DNA of 64,000 nucleotides from DATCLS01 sp035296625. GTDB lineage: Bacteria; Actinomycetota; Acidimicrobiia; Acidimicrobiales; VFJN01. Below, piece by piece: positions 42,116 to 50,133 of this stretch (the first letter of the stretch is position 1; every line of letters begins with the position of its first letter). The DNA is taken from the NCBI GenBank assembly GCA_035296625.1, contig DATHAO010000034.1:1-64000 (forward strand), read 5' to 3'. Below the pieces are notes generated by a model. It had not been told where the DNA came from. It did no database searches and saw only the letters and a list, made by a program, of their open reading frames with translations. Position numbers and translations under genes: made by a program.

Positions 42116-42643
42116 TCAGGTCGGCTGGGGGCTGCGATCCGGGGAGCCAGCTCGACGCAAGGCAGCGGCCAGGAAGGCAGCGGAGAGCGGAGATATCCAC
42201 ACGGGCCTCGCGTCGACACCGGAGAAGCGCCACCCCTCGGACGTGCGCACGACATCGAAGTGGTAGGTCTCGCCCAGCGCGTACTTCCTCGGCGGAGCCG
42301 GCAACGCCTCGTCGCTGGCCGGCGCAGCGAAGTTCACGACCAGGTTGGCGCGAACCTCGGCCCGGTCGCCGTCCAGCTCGACGAGCACGTTGGTGATGAT
42401 GTGCTGGGTGGGCTCGTCGGGGTGGTGGTTGCGGCTGGCTTGGGCGATGAGCGCCTCTCGTCCCTCGGCAGTGCCGCCCGGTGTCCGTACCGTCGCCTCC
42501 TCGATGAGGAGCGATCGCATCTCGTCGAAGCGGCGGTCGTCCAGGAACAGTCCGAGGCGGTAGACGAGGTTGGTGATCTCGCTGTGGTCCACGAGCTGTT
42601 GGACCTGCTGTTGCTGCTGCTCGGCATCGACGGTGGTGGTCAT
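42116..42643 (-). CDS. SnoaL-like (NTF2-fold) protein
   Basis: A 175-residue protein with the NTF2 cone fold. HSEITNLVYRLGLFLDDRRFD, RSLLIEEATVRTPGG and QHIITNVLVELDGDRAEVRAN are typical of SnoaL-like polyketide cyclases and limonene-epoxide-hydrolase relatives. A short poly-Gln run (EQQQQQVQQ) follows the start. Its catalytic role is unknown. It is divergent from a MarR regulator across a 103-nt gap with inverted repeats, so it is the likely target of that regulator. Confidence 0.78.
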   Translation of the reverse strand: MTTTVDAEQQQQQVQQLVDHSEITNLVYRLGLFLDDRRFDEMRSLLIEEATVRTPGGTAEGREALIAQASRNHHPDEPTQHIITNVLVELDGDRAEVRANLVVNFAAPASDEALPAPPRKYALGETYHFDVVRTSEGWRFSGVDARPVWISPLSAAFLAAALRRAGSPDRSPQPT

Positions 42644-42666
42644 GGGGTTCCTCCTGCGCCAGTTAC

Positions 42667-42681
42667 GTTGGCCGGTCCAAC
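42667..42681. promoter_or_regulatory. Inverted repeat between SnoaL-like and MarR genes
   Basis: GTTGGCCGGTCCAAC has 5-nt arms. A second, wider repeat ATTGGTT (42682-42688) and AACCAAT (42720-42726) flanks the middle of the gap. These are candidate MarR operators. Confidence 0.45.
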
Positions 42682-42734
42682 ATTGGTTCGACCAGCGATA
42701 TTCCCAGACTCATGGGTGCAACCAATGAACTTGT

Positions 42735-42740
42735 TAGGGT
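42735..42740 (+). promoter_or_regulatory. -10-like hexamer TAGGGT before the MarR gene
   Basis: TAGGGT is 6 nt from the ATG at 42747. Confidence 0.45.
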
Positions 42741-42746
42741 GCGCGC

Positions 42747-43232
42747 ATGGAGATCGCTGGCCGCAGCGCACCGGCACGGCTGCGGGCCATGCCCAGCTGG
42801 TTGATCAACCAGGCGGCGCTTCCTGCCAACCGGCTGGTGACCGAAGGACTGGCCGGCGCGGGGATGCGCCGCTACCACTTCTCGCTGCTGGCCGCGCTCG
42901 ATGAAATGGGACCGGCCAGCCAGGCCGATCTCAGCCGCGGGACCACCATCGATGGCAGCGACATGGTGGCCGCGGTCAACGAGCTGGTCGAGCAGGGCCT
43001 GGTCGAGCGCACGCAGGATCCGACCGACCGGCGCCGCAACGTCGTGACCATCACGCCGGCCGGCCGGCGGCAGCTCCGCACGCTGGATCGGCTGCTGGGC
43101 AAGGCGCAGGGTGAGCTGCTCGCCCCGCTGTCCGGCGAGGAGCGGAAGCAGCTGGTCGACCTGCTCACCCAGGTCGTCGACCACCACGCGGGGACCGGCG
43201 CGGGACCACGCGCCCGCTCATCCTCCCGATAG
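42747..43232 (+). CDS. MarR-family transcriptional regulator
   Basis: A 161-residue winged-helix regulator. PSWLINQAALPANRLVTEGL forms the dimer helix. ASQADLSRGTTIDGSDMVAAV is the recognition region. GLVERTQDPTDRRRNVVTIT is the wing, and the Asp-x-x-Asp-Arg-Arg motif is intact. The divergent SnoaL-like gene and the inverted repeats between them suggest local repression and autoregulation, with relief by a small hydrophobic or phenolic ligand. Confidence 0.87.
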   Translation: MEIAGRSAPARLRAMPSWLINQAALPANRLVTEGLAGAGMRRYHFSLLAALDEMGPASQADLSRGTTIDGSDMVAAVNELVEQGLVERTQDPTDRRRNVVTITPAGRRQLRTLDRLLGKAQGELLAPLSGEERKQLVDLLTQVVDHHAGTGAGPRARSSSR

Positions 43233-43315
43233 GAATCGGGCAGAACCGCAGTCGACCTTGCCGACCTCCCGTAGACGTGAAGGCATCGGGTGGGGCGGTG
43301 GCGGGCCGGTCGGCG

Positions 43316-44203
43316 TCAGGGGAGGGCGAGGGCCGTGCCGTCGTCGACGGCCAGGCCGTCGGCGACCAGCCCGGCGGCCACGCGGGTGGCCCGGGCGGGG
43401 TCGCCGGGCCAGCCCATGACGACCGGCAGGTCGGCGTGGACCACCGGGGCGCGGCACATGGCGTCGACCAGGCGTCCCCTCCCCTGCCGGTCCGACCCCG
43501 CGAAGCGGCTCTGGCCGAGGCTCACGCCCGCAGAGCCGTCGGCCGGGTCCGGCCCGGCCAGTCCGGCACGCGCCCACGCGCAACCCGAGCGGACGGGGCA
43601 CGCCGGGCAGCGGGGACCGCGACGCCGGCACACGGTGGCGCCCAGTTCCATCACCGCCTGGTTCCACAGCCACGCCCAGCCGGCGGGCACGAGCGCGTCC
43701 GCCGCGGCCTGGGCCTCGGTGACGGTCAACGGCCGTCCCGACAAACGGGCGAGCACCCTGCCCACGTTCGTGTCGACGACACCCACCTGCCGTTCGAACG
43801 CGAAGGCCAGCACCGCCCGAGCCGTGTAGGGCCCGATGCCCGGCAGGGCGAGCAGCGCCGCCAGGTCGGCCGGCAGCCGCCCGCCGTGGCGCTCGGCCAC
43901 GGCAACGGCGCAGCGGTGGAGGTTGACGGCCCTCCGGTTGTAGCCCAGCCCCGTCCACAGGCGGACGACCTCGCCCGCCGGGGCGGCGGCGCACGCGGCG
44001 GGGGCCGGGAACCGGTCGAGGAACGCCGTGTAGTAGCCGACCACGCGCTCGACGCCGGTCTGCTGGGCCATCACCTCGGACACGAGCACGGCCCACGGGT
44101 CGCGGGTGGCGCGCCACGGCAGGTCCCGCAGCGCGGCGTCGCCCCAGGCCAGGACGGCCGAGGGATCGACGGTGGGCGGCTGGTCCCCGGCGGCGACGCT
44201 CAC
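43316..44203 (-). CDS. mutY: A/G-specific adenine glycosylase MutY
   Basis: It removes adenine mispaired with 8-oxoguanine. The 295-residue protein has SEVMAQQTGVERV with catalytic E43, the helix-hairpin-helix LPGIGPYTARAV (120-131), VVDTNVGRVLARL with D144, and [4Fe-4S] ligands C192, C199, C202 and C208 (C-x6-C-x2-C-x5-C). The C-terminal 8-oxoG-recognition domain is short. It is followed by nothing on its strand and preceded by a methyltransferase 3 nt away, so the two are co-transcribed. Confidence 0.93.
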   Translation of the reverse strand: MSVAAGDQPPTVDPSAVLAWGDAALRDLPWRATRDPWAVLVSEVMAQQTGVERVVGYYTAFLDRFPAPAACAAAPAGEVVRLWTGLGYNRRAVNLHRCAVAVAERHGGRLPADLAALLALPGIGPYTARAVLAFAFERQVGVVDTNVGRVLARLSGRPLTVTEAQAAADALVPAGWAWLWNQAVMELGATVCRRRGPRCPACPVRSGCAWARAGLAGPDPADGSAGVSLGQSRFAGSDRQGRGRLVDAMCRAPVVHADLPVVMGWPGDPARATRVAAGLVADGLAVDDGTALALP

Positions 44204-44206
44204 GGC

Positions 44207-44974
44207 TCAGACGGCGTGGGTGCGCCACACGCCGGTGATGTACGGGAACGGGAACGTGACCCGCCCGGCCAGGTCCGGGTGGGTGCGGGCCAGCTCCCGG
44301 ACCCGGTCGAGCACGACCTCCCGGGCCCCGGGCGCGAGCGCCCCCACCACGCTGACCGACGCCGCCCGGTCGACGAGCAGGTCGGGGTCGCAGGGTTGCG
44401 CCCAGGCGTGGCGCCAGGTCTCGACCGGGGCGAAGGCCCCGTCTCCGGCGGAGGCCACGAGGGCCGCGTAGTCGACCTGGTAGTACGAGTCGTAGGGGCG
44501 CGCTGCGGGGCCGTCCACCAGCAGGTCGCCGAAGCGGCGCACCCAGTCGACGTCGCGGTCGCGCATGTTCCAGACGAGGAACAGGTGGCCACCCGGGCGC
44601 AGCACCCGGCGCATCTCCGCCAGCGCCGCGGGCGGGTCGAACCAATGGAACGCCTGGGCGACGGTCACGGCGTCGACCGACGCGTCCGGCAGCGGCAGGC
44701 TCTCGGCCGTGCCCTCCAGCACCTCGACGCCGAGGCCGGCGGCCTCCAGCCGGGCCCGCATCCCGGCCACCGGCTCGACCGCCACCACCTGGGCGCCGGA
44801 GGGCACGAGGACGCGGGTCAGCTTGCCGGTGCCAGCCGCCAGATCGAGCACCCGCCGGCCGGGGCCGATGCCGCCGTGGCCCACGATGTGGGCCACGGCC
44901 TCGGGGGGGTACGACGGCCGGGCCCGCTCGTAGGCGGCGGCGTTGACGTCGAAGCCCCGCACCTCGCTCTTCAC
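44207..44974 (-). CDS. SAM-dependent class I methyltransferase
   Basis: A 255-residue methyltransferase. GFDVNAAAYERARPSYPPEA is the usual N-terminus of this trans-aconitate/Ubi-like group. LDLAAGTGKLTRVL binds SAM, VEPVAGMRARL supplies the ribose acid, and LPLPDASVDAVTVAQAFHWF is motif II. The acceptor is unknown. I chose the GTG at 44974. It follows the MaoC stop by 10 nt and lies within a 14-bp tandem duplication. Confidence 0.83.
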   Translation of the reverse strand: MKSEVRGFDVNAAAYERARPSYPPEAVAHIVGHGGIGPGRRVLDLAAGTGKLTRVLVPSGAQVVAVEPVAGMRARLEAAGLGVEVLEGTAESLPLPDASVDAVTVAQAFHWFDPPAALAEMRRVLRPGGHLFLVWNMRDRDVDWVRRFGDLLVDGPAARPYDSYYQVDYAALVASAGDGAFAPVETWRHAWAQPCDPDLLVDRAASVSVVGALAPGAREVVLDRVRELARTHPDLAGRVTFPFPYITGVWRTHAV

Positions 44975-44993
44975 GTGCCGCTCTTCACGTGCC
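44966..44993. repeat. 14-bp tandem duplication across a gene junction
   Basis: GCTCTTCACGTGCC occurs twice head to tail. One copy holds the methyltransferase GTG and the other the stop codon of the MaoC-like gene. It looks like a recent slippage duplication. Confidence 0.7.
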
Positions 44994-45506
44994 GTCGCCC
45001 GTGAACACGTCGTCGCCGTAGGGGAACCCACGTGCGGGGGCGAACTCGGCCTTCCAGACCATCAGCCGGCGCTTGAAGTAGCAGACCTCCTCCTCCCGCT
45101 GGTTGATGCCCTTCGTCTCCACGGTGACGATGCCGCGCTTGCCGTCGGACGTCTCCTTCTTCTCGAGCACCCTCGTCGCCGCGTAGATCGTGTCGCCGTG
45201 GAACGTGGGCTTGGCGTGCTTGAGCGTCTCGACCTCGAGGTTCGCCACGGCCGAACCGCTCACGTCCGGCACGCTCATGCCGAGCACCAGCGAGTACACG
45301 AGATTGCCCACCACCACGTTGCGCTTCTGGACGGTCTCGTTCTCCGCGTACCACTCGTTGGTGTGCAGCGGGTGGTGGTTCATCGTGATCATGCAAAAGA
45401 GGTGGTCGTCGTATTCGGTGATCGTCTTGCCGGGCCAGTGCCGGTAGACGTCGCCCACCTCGAAGTCCTCGAGGTGACGGCCGAACGGGCGGTCGAGGGT
45501 TGCCAT
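44985..45506 (-). CDS. mch: MaoC-like hydratase, probable mesaconyl-CoA hydratase
   Basis: A 173-residue hot-dog protein. HLEDFEVGDVYRHWPGKTIT is the MaoC opening. The active-site segment MITMNHHPLHTNEWYAE replaces the D-x-N of classical R-hydratases with N-x-H, as in relatives placed with ethylmalonyl-CoA genes. In Streptomyces a MaoC of about this size lies beside methylsuccinyl-CoA dehydrogenase. Here mcd is divergent 0.25 kb away, so I propose hydration of mesaconyl-C1-CoA to beta-methylmalyl-CoA. TACCGT is 7 nt before the ATG. The alternative is the leucine-pathway MaoC near CitE in mycobacteria. Confidence 0.72.
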   Translation of the reverse strand: MATLDRPFGRHLEDFEVGDVYRHWPGKTITEYDDHLFCMITMNHHPLHTNEWYAENETVQKRNVVVGNLVYSLVLGMSVPDVSGSAVANLEVETLKHAKPTFHGDTIYAATRVLEKKETSDGKRGIVTVETKGINQREEEVCYFKRRLMVWKAEFAPARGFPYGDDVFTGDGT

Positions 45507-45513
45507 GGCCGAC

Positions 45514-45519
45514 ACGGTA
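45514..45519 (-). promoter_or_regulatory. -10-like hexamer TACCGT before mch
   Basis: TACCGT lies 7 nt before the ATG at 45506. Confidence 0.45.
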
Positions 45520-45597
45520 CGGAGCGCCGCCCGCGGCGGGCCAGCGGGCGCCGTGGGCCACACTGCGGGCGACGCGACGCGACGGGTGGACCTCTTG

Positions 45598-45683
45598 ACT
45601 ACGGCGCCGACGACATCGCCGTCCAGGTGCCGACGGAGTGGAGCGACGTCACCGGCGCCTTCGCCGTCCTGCTCGCCGGGTAG
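45598..45683 (+). pseudogene. Possible gene-end remnant
   Basis: In the gap between mch and mcd, one plus-strand frame reads LDYGADDIAVQVPTEWSDV and then a short tail to TAG, with every codon ending in G or C. No start or upstream homology is found. It resembles the beta-strand repeat of secreted proteins and may be a scrap of a lost gene. Confidence 0.3.
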
Positions 45684-45701
45684 GGCCGACCGCCGCCGGT
45701 C

Positions 45702-45718
45702 CCTGACGGTCGGTCACG
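45702..45718. promoter_or_regulatory. TGAC-N5-GTCA operator upstream of mcd
   Basis: CCTGACGGTCGGTCACG keeps both half-sites and the 5-nt centre, 44 nt from the mcd ATG. Confidence 0.52.
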
Positions 45719-45746
45719 AACACCCGTTACGGCCGGTAGGTGGCAC

Positions 45747-45752
45747 TACCGT
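45747..45752 (+). promoter_or_regulatory. -10-like hexamer TACCGT before mcd
   Basis: TACCGT is 7 nt from the ATG at 45760. Confidence 0.45.
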
Positions 45753-45759
45753 CAGGGGC

Positions 45760-47364
45760 ATGACCGCGCCCGACCTGAACGCCGCCGCTTCCGCCGTCGA
45801 GCTCGCCCGTGACGTCGTCGGGCAGGGCCTCGCCCACCTCGCCGCCACCGGATCGGTCGACGCGGACCAGGCCGTCGCCTACGACCTCGCCCACGCGGCC
45901 GCCGCCGTCGAGACCGCCCGCACGCTGCTCGACTACGGCGCCAAGGGCGACGACGAAGCGAGGATCACGATGGCGTTCGCCGCCGAGGCCGTGGCGGACG
46001 TGGCGGGCAAGGTCTACGGGTGCGAGGCGGCTTGGGGCGTCGACGTCACCGCCCTCGATGACGCTCGCGGGTTCGTGGCCGCCTACCGCGATCCGGCGTT
46101 CCTGGCCTCGATCGAGGGGACCGGTCCCCGCCACCTCGACGACGACTTCGAGCTCGTGCAGGACACGTTCCGCCGCTTCGCCGAGGACAAGATCCGCCCG
46201 GTCGCCGAGCACATCCATCGCGAGAACGCCGACATCCCCGAGGACGTGATCGGCGGGCTCGCCGAGCTCGGAGCGTTCGGCCTGTCGGTGCCCGAGGAGT
46301 ACGGCGGCTTCGCCGCCGGGGGCGAGAGCGACTACCTGGGCATGGTCATCGCCACCGAGGAGCTGTCGCGGGGCTCGCTCGGCGTGGGTGGCTCGCTCAT
46401 CACCCGGCCCGAGATCCTCACCCGCGCGTTGGTCAAGGGCGGCACCGAGGCCCAGAAGCAGGAGTGGCTGCGGAAGCTGGCCACCGCCGAGGTCATGGCG
46501 GCCGTGGCGGTCACCGAGCCGGACTTCGGCTCGGACGTGGCCGGCATCAAGACGACGGCCACGAAGGTCGACGGCGGCTGGCTGATCAACGGCGTGAAGA
46601 CCTGGTGCACGTTCGGCGCCCGGGCCGACGTGCTCATGCTGCTGGCCCGCACCGACCCCGACCGCTCGAAGGCCCACCGGGGCCTGTCGCTGTTCATCGT
46701 GCCGAAGGCCCGGGCCGAGGGCCACGGCTTCACCCAGATGCAGGAAGCCGGCGCCGACGGCGGCGCGCCCGGCGGCGGCCGCATGGAGGGGTCGCCGATC
46801 GACACGATCGGCTACCGCGGCATGCACTCCTACGAGATCGCCCTCGACTCGTGGTTCGTGGCCGACGACAAGCTCGTCGGCGGCGACGACGGCCTCGGCA
46901 AGGGCTTCTACCTGCAGATGGCCGGCTTCGAGAACGGCCGGCTGCAGACCGCGGCCCGGGCGATCGGCGTGATGCAGGCCGCGTACGAGGACGCCCGTCA
47001 GTACGCGCTCGACCGGGCCGTGTTCGGGCACCCCATCGCCGACTACCAGCTCACGAAGGTGAAGTTGGCCCGGATGGCCGTGACGATCCAGGCCACCCGC
47101 CAGTTCTCCTACGCCGTGGGCCGCATGATGGCCAAGGGCGAGGGCTCGATGGAGGCGGCGATGGTCAAGGCCTACGTCTGCAAGGCCGCCGAGTGGGTCA
47201 CCCGCGAGGCCATGCAGATCCACGGCGGCTACGGCTACGCCGAGGAGTATGCGGTGAGCCGGTACTTCGTCGACGCCCGGGTGCTGTCGATCTTCGAGGG
47301 TGCGGACGAGACGCTGTGCCTCAAGGTGATCGCCCGGCGCCTCGTGGAGCCGGCCCGGGCCTGA
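45760..47364 (+). CDS. mcd: Acyl-CoA dehydrogenase, probable (2S)-methylsuccinyl-CoA dehydrogenase
   Basis: A 534-residue FAD enzyme. About 130 extra N-terminal residues precede the acyl-CoA dehydrogenase fold, as in Mcd of the ethylmalonyl-CoA pathway (ordinary members have ~380). GSLITRPEILTRALVKGGTE, VTEPDFGSDVAG, GYRGMHSYE, GRLQTAARAIGVMQAA and REAMQIHGGYGYAEEY closely follow Mcd as I know it, including the late SIFEGADET with the catalytic Glu region. It would oxidise methylsuccinyl-CoA to mesaconyl-CoA for Mch. A TGAC-type operator precedes it. Confidence 0.78.
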   Translation: MTAPDLNAAASAVELARDVVGQGLAHLAATGSVDADQAVAYDLAHAAAAVETARTLLDYGAKGDDEARITMAFAAEAVADVAGKVYGCEAAWGVDVTALDDARGFVAAYRDPAFLASIEGTGPRHLDDDFELVQDTFRRFAEDKIRPVAEHIHRENADIPEDVIGGLAELGAFGLSVPEEYGGFAAGGESDYLGMVIATEELSRGSLGVGGSLITRPEILTRALVKGGTEAQKQEWLRKLATAEVMAAVAVTEPDFGSDVAGIKTTATKVDGGWLINGVKTWCTFGARADVLMLLARTDPDRSKAHRGLSLFIVPKARAEGHGFTQMQEAGADGGAPGGGRMEGSPIDTIGYRGMHSYEIALDSWFVADDKLVGGDDGLGKGFYLQMAGFENGRLQTAARAIGVMQAAYEDARQYALDRAVFGHPIADYQLTKVKLARMAVTIQATRQFSYAVGRMMAKGEGSMEAAMVKAYVCKAAEWVTREAMQIHGGYGYAEEYAVSRYFVDARVLSIFEGADETLCLKVIARRLVEPARA

Positions 47365-47371
47365 ACCACCC

Positions 47372-47451
47372 GGGTCGCCGGACCCGTCGCCGGTGGCGGT
47401 CGCCGGGGTCGCGGAGTCGCCGGATCGCCGGATCGCCGGATCGCCGGCGCC
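47372..47451. repeat. TCGCCGG direct repeats
   Basis: TCGCCGG or close variants occur about seven times in 80 nt between mcd and the PIG-L gene. The last three copies are spaced exactly 8 nt apart (ATCGCCGG). Confidence 0.6.
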
Positions 47452-47462
47452 AAGATGGCCCG

Positions 47463-48188
47463 ATGAGCGACGCCGCGGACCTCGAGCCGTTCCCCGAGGG
47501 CTGGGACCGGGCCCTCGCCGTCGCCGCCCACCCCGACGACATGGAGTACGGGGGCGCGGCGGCGGTGGCGAGCTGGGCCCGGGCCGGCAAGCAGGTCACA
47601 TACCTGCTGGTCACGAAGGGCGAGGCGGGGATCGACGCCATGGACCCGGCCGAGGCCGCCGAGGTCCGCATCGCCGAGCAACGGGCCTCCGCCGCAGTCG
47701 TGGGCGTCGACGAGGTCGAGTTCCTCGACCACCCGGACGGGATGATCGAGTACGGCCTTCCCCTTCGGCGCGACCTCGCCGCGGCCATCCGCCGGCACCG
47801 ACCCGAGGTGGTCGTGGCCGTGAACCACCGCGACACCTACGAGGGCGGGTTCCTCAACATGGCCGACCACCGGGCGGTGGGCCAGGCGACGATCGACGCC
47901 GTGCGCGACGCCGCCAACCGATGGGTGTTCCCCGAGTTGCGGGAGGAGGGGCACGAGCCCTGGTCTGGCGTCCGCCACCTGGCCGTCATCGCCTCGCCGG
48001 CGCCCACCCACGCCGTCGACGTCACCGGCACCTTCGACGTCGGCGTCGAGTCGCTGCGCCTGCATGCCGCCTACCTCGAGGGCCTCGGGGGCCCAGATCC
48101 CGCGGCGTTCCTGCGCCGCGCCGCCGAGGGCACCGCCGCACGCTTCGGCGGCAGGCTCGCCGTCGCGTTCGAGCTACTCGCCATCTGA
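47463..48188 (+). CDS. PIG-L family N-deacetylase
   Basis: A 241-residue zinc deacetylase of the LmbE/PIG-L family. AAHPDDMEYGG is the metal motif (His, Asp, Asp). TYLLVTKGEAG follows, RIAEQRASAAVVGVDEVEFL is typical and HRDTYEGGFLNMADHRAVG holds the late His residues. In actinobacteria relatives act on mycothiol precursors (MshB) or conjugates (Mca). This one belongs to neither by obvious motif, so the substrate stays open. Confidence 0.83.
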   Translation: MSDAADLEPFPEGWDRALAVAAHPDDMEYGGAAAVASWARAGKQVTYLLVTKGEAGIDAMDPAEAAEVRIAEQRASAAVVGVDEVEFLDHPDGMIEYGLPLRRDLAAAIRRHRPEVVVAVNHRDTYEGGFLNMADHRAVGQATIDAVRDAANRWVFPELREEGHEPWSGVRHLAVIASPAPTHAVDVTGTFDVGVESLRLHAAYLEGLGGPDPAAFLRRAAEGTAARFGGRLAVAFELLAI

Positions 48189-48213
48189 ACCCCCATGGTG
48201 GCCGCCGGGCGCC

Positions 48214-48219
48214 TAGGTT
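48214..48219 (+). promoter_or_regulatory. -10-like hexamer TAGGTT before SDR gene
   Basis: TAGGTT is 6 nt from the ATG at 48226. Confidence 0.4.
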
Positions 48220-48225
48220 CCGGGC

Positions 48226-49233
48226 ATGGAGAGCCTGGAGGGGAAGGTGGCCGTGGTCACCGGGGGCGCGTCGGGGATCGGCCTGGGGCTGGCACGGCGG
48301 TTCCTGGCCGACGGCGCCCTGGTGACGATCGCGGACGTGGAGGACGCGGCGCTCGGCGAGGCGGCCGCGGCGCTGAGCGACGAGCACGGCGGCGACCGGG
48401 TTCTGGCCGTCCGCACCGACGTGCGCGACCCCGAGGCCGTCGAGGCGCTGGCCGAGGCCACGTTCGAGCGGTTCGGCACGGCCCACGTCGTCTGCAACAA
48501 CGCCGGCGTGGGGGTCGGCGGCCTGACGTGGACGATCCCCGCCGACCGCTGGCGCTGGATCGTCGAGGTCAACCTGCTCGGCGTCGCCAACGGCATCCGG
48601 TCGTTCGTCCCCCGGCTGATCGAGCAGGGCGAGGGCCACGTCGTCAACACGGCGTCGTCCGCCGGCATCCTCACCGGCCCCGGGATGTCGCCCTACTTCG
48701 CCACCAAGCACGCCGTCGTCGCGCTGTCCGAGTCGCTGTACTTTGACCTGCAGTACGTCGACGGCGGCGACGGCGTGGGCGTGTCGGTGCTCTGCCCGGA
48801 GTGGGTGCGGACCCGCATCGCTGACTCAGAGCGGAACCGGCCTGAGGACGTGTCGGCCATGGTGCTGCCCGAGTCGGCGCCGGACGAGGTCGCCCCGGTG
48901 GTTGAGCCGGTCGGGGTACCCGTGGGCGGCGAGGGGGCCGGGGCCGGCGACCCGGCCGATGCCGGGGGCGGCGACCCGGTCGATGCCGGCGCCCTGGGCG
49001 GCCCCGGCGACGGCGGCGGCGAGGTCCTCGATCCCCGCACCATCATCCAGGCACTCATCGAGCGCGGCATCGAGCCCGCCGAGGTCGCCGACCAGGTGGC
49101 CGATGCGATCCGCAACGGCCGGTTCTGGATCCTCACCCATGAGACGACGCTGCCACTGGCCCGGAAGCGCTGGGACGCCATGGCCTCCGGCGGTCACCCC
49201 ACGTTCTGGGACGTCACCGTCGAGGGCGCCTGA
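48226..49233 (+). CDS. SDR family oxidoreductase with Gly/Asp-rich insertion
   Basis: A 335-residue short-chain dehydrogenase. TGGASGIG (12-19) binds NAD(P), NNAG is near 90, and catalytic Ser (NTASSAG), Tyr and Lys (YFATKHA) are present. An insert of about 40 residues rich in Gly, Asp, Ala and Pro (48895-49025) interrupts the C-terminal substrate-binding part, after PESAPDEVAPVV. The rest continues with EVADQVADAIRNGRFWILTH, typical of the family. The insert is in frame and tandem-like. The stop is 6 nt from the end of the convergent lyase gene. Confidence 0.84.
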   Translation: MESLEGKVAVVTGGASGIGLGLARRFLADGALVTIADVEDAALGEAAAALSDEHGGDRVLAVRTDVRDPEAVEALAEATFERFGTAHVVCNNAGVGVGGLTWTIPADRWRWIVEVNLLGVANGIRSFVPRLIEQGEGHVVNTASSAGILTGPGMSPYFATKHAVVALSESLYFDLQYVDGGDGVGVSVLCPEWVRTRIADSERNRPEDVSAMVLPESAPDEVAPVVEPVGVPVGGEGAGAGDPADAGGGDPVDAGALGGPGDGGGEVLDPRTIIQALIERGIEPAEVADQVADAIRNGRFWILTHETTLPLARKRWDAMASGGHPTFWDVTVEGA

Positions 49234-49239
49234 GGCCGG

Positions 49240-50130
49240 TCAACCCGCCTCGAGTGCGGCGATCGCCGCAGTAACGGCGAGCGTTCGCCGGGCCTGCTCG
49301 ACGTGCAGGTTCTCGATCATGCGCCCGTCCACGGTGACCACCCCGCGGCCCTCGGCCTCGGCCTGCTCGAACGCCTCGATGATGCGCTGCGACCGGTCGA
49401 TCTCGGCCTCGGTGGGGGCGAACACGCGGTTGCACGGCTCCAGCTGGCTGGGGTGGATGAGCGTCTTGCCGTCGAAGCCCATCTGGCGGCCCTGGAGGCA
49501 CTCGGCCTCGAAGCCGGCGGCGTTCTTGATGTCGTTGTAGACGCCGTCGAGGATCACCTTGCCGGTGGCCCGCGCGGCCAGCAGCGAGAGCCCGAGGCCC
49601 GCGAGCAGGGGCTGACGGCCGGGCACGTGTTCGGCCTGCAGCTCCTTGGCCAGGTCGTTGGTGCCCATGACCAGCACGGCGACCCGCTCGCTGGCCGCGC
49701 ACACCTCCTCGGCGTGCAGCGTGGCGACCGGCGTCTCGAGCATCGCCCAGATGACCGTACGCTCGGGCGCCCCGCCGGCCTCGAGCGCCTTCTCGATGGC
49801 GTGCACGGCCTCGGCCGAGTCCACCTTGGGCACGACCACGGCGGCAGGCCCGGCGGCGGCCACGGCGCGGACGTCGTCGTCGTGCCACGGCGTGCCGATG
49901 CCGTTGACCCTGATGGCGACCTCGCGGCGGCCGTAGCGGCCCGACGTGGCGGCCTCGCAGACCCGGTCGCGGGCGCTGGCCTTGGCGTCGGGGGCGACAG
50001 CGTCCTCGAGGTCGAGGATCAGGGCGTCGGCGGGCAGGCCCGCCGCCTTCTCGAGCGCCCGCTCGTTGGCGCCCGGCATGTAGAGCACCGACCGGCGGGG
50101 ACGGAGCGCGAGGTCACCGGTGCCGGCCAT
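49240..50130 (-). CDS. HpcH/HpaI-type CoA ester lyase (CitE-like)
   Basis: A 296-residue TIM-barrel enzyme. RRSVLYMPGANERALEKAA is the CoA-binding N-terminus. DALILDLEDAVAPDAK holds metal and catalytic Glu/Asp, VVPKVDSAEAV and AMLETPVATLHAEEV follow, and GFDGKTLIHPSQLEPCN is the conserved late block. It starts 4 nt after the mcl stop and is co-transcribed. In the ethylmalonyl-CoA pathway a second lyase-like protein (Mcl2) is a malyl-CoA thioesterase; this gene could serve that role or be a citramalyl-CoA lyase. Confidence 0.83.
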   Translation of the reverse strand: MAGTGDLALRPRRSVLYMPGANERALEKAAGLPADALILDLEDAVAPDAKASARDRVCEAATSGRYGRREVAIRVNGIGTPWHDDDVRAVAAAGPAAVVVPKVDSAEAVHAIEKALEAGGAPERTVIWAMLETPVATLHAEEVCAASERVAVLVMGTNDLAKELQAEHVPGRQPLLAGLGLSLLAARATGKVILDGVYNDIKNAAGFEAECLQGRQMGFDGKTLIHPSQLEPCNRVFAPTEAEIDRSQRIIEAFEQAEAEGRGVVTVDGRMIENLHVEQARRTLAVTAAIAALEAG

Positions 50131-50133
50131 CGC

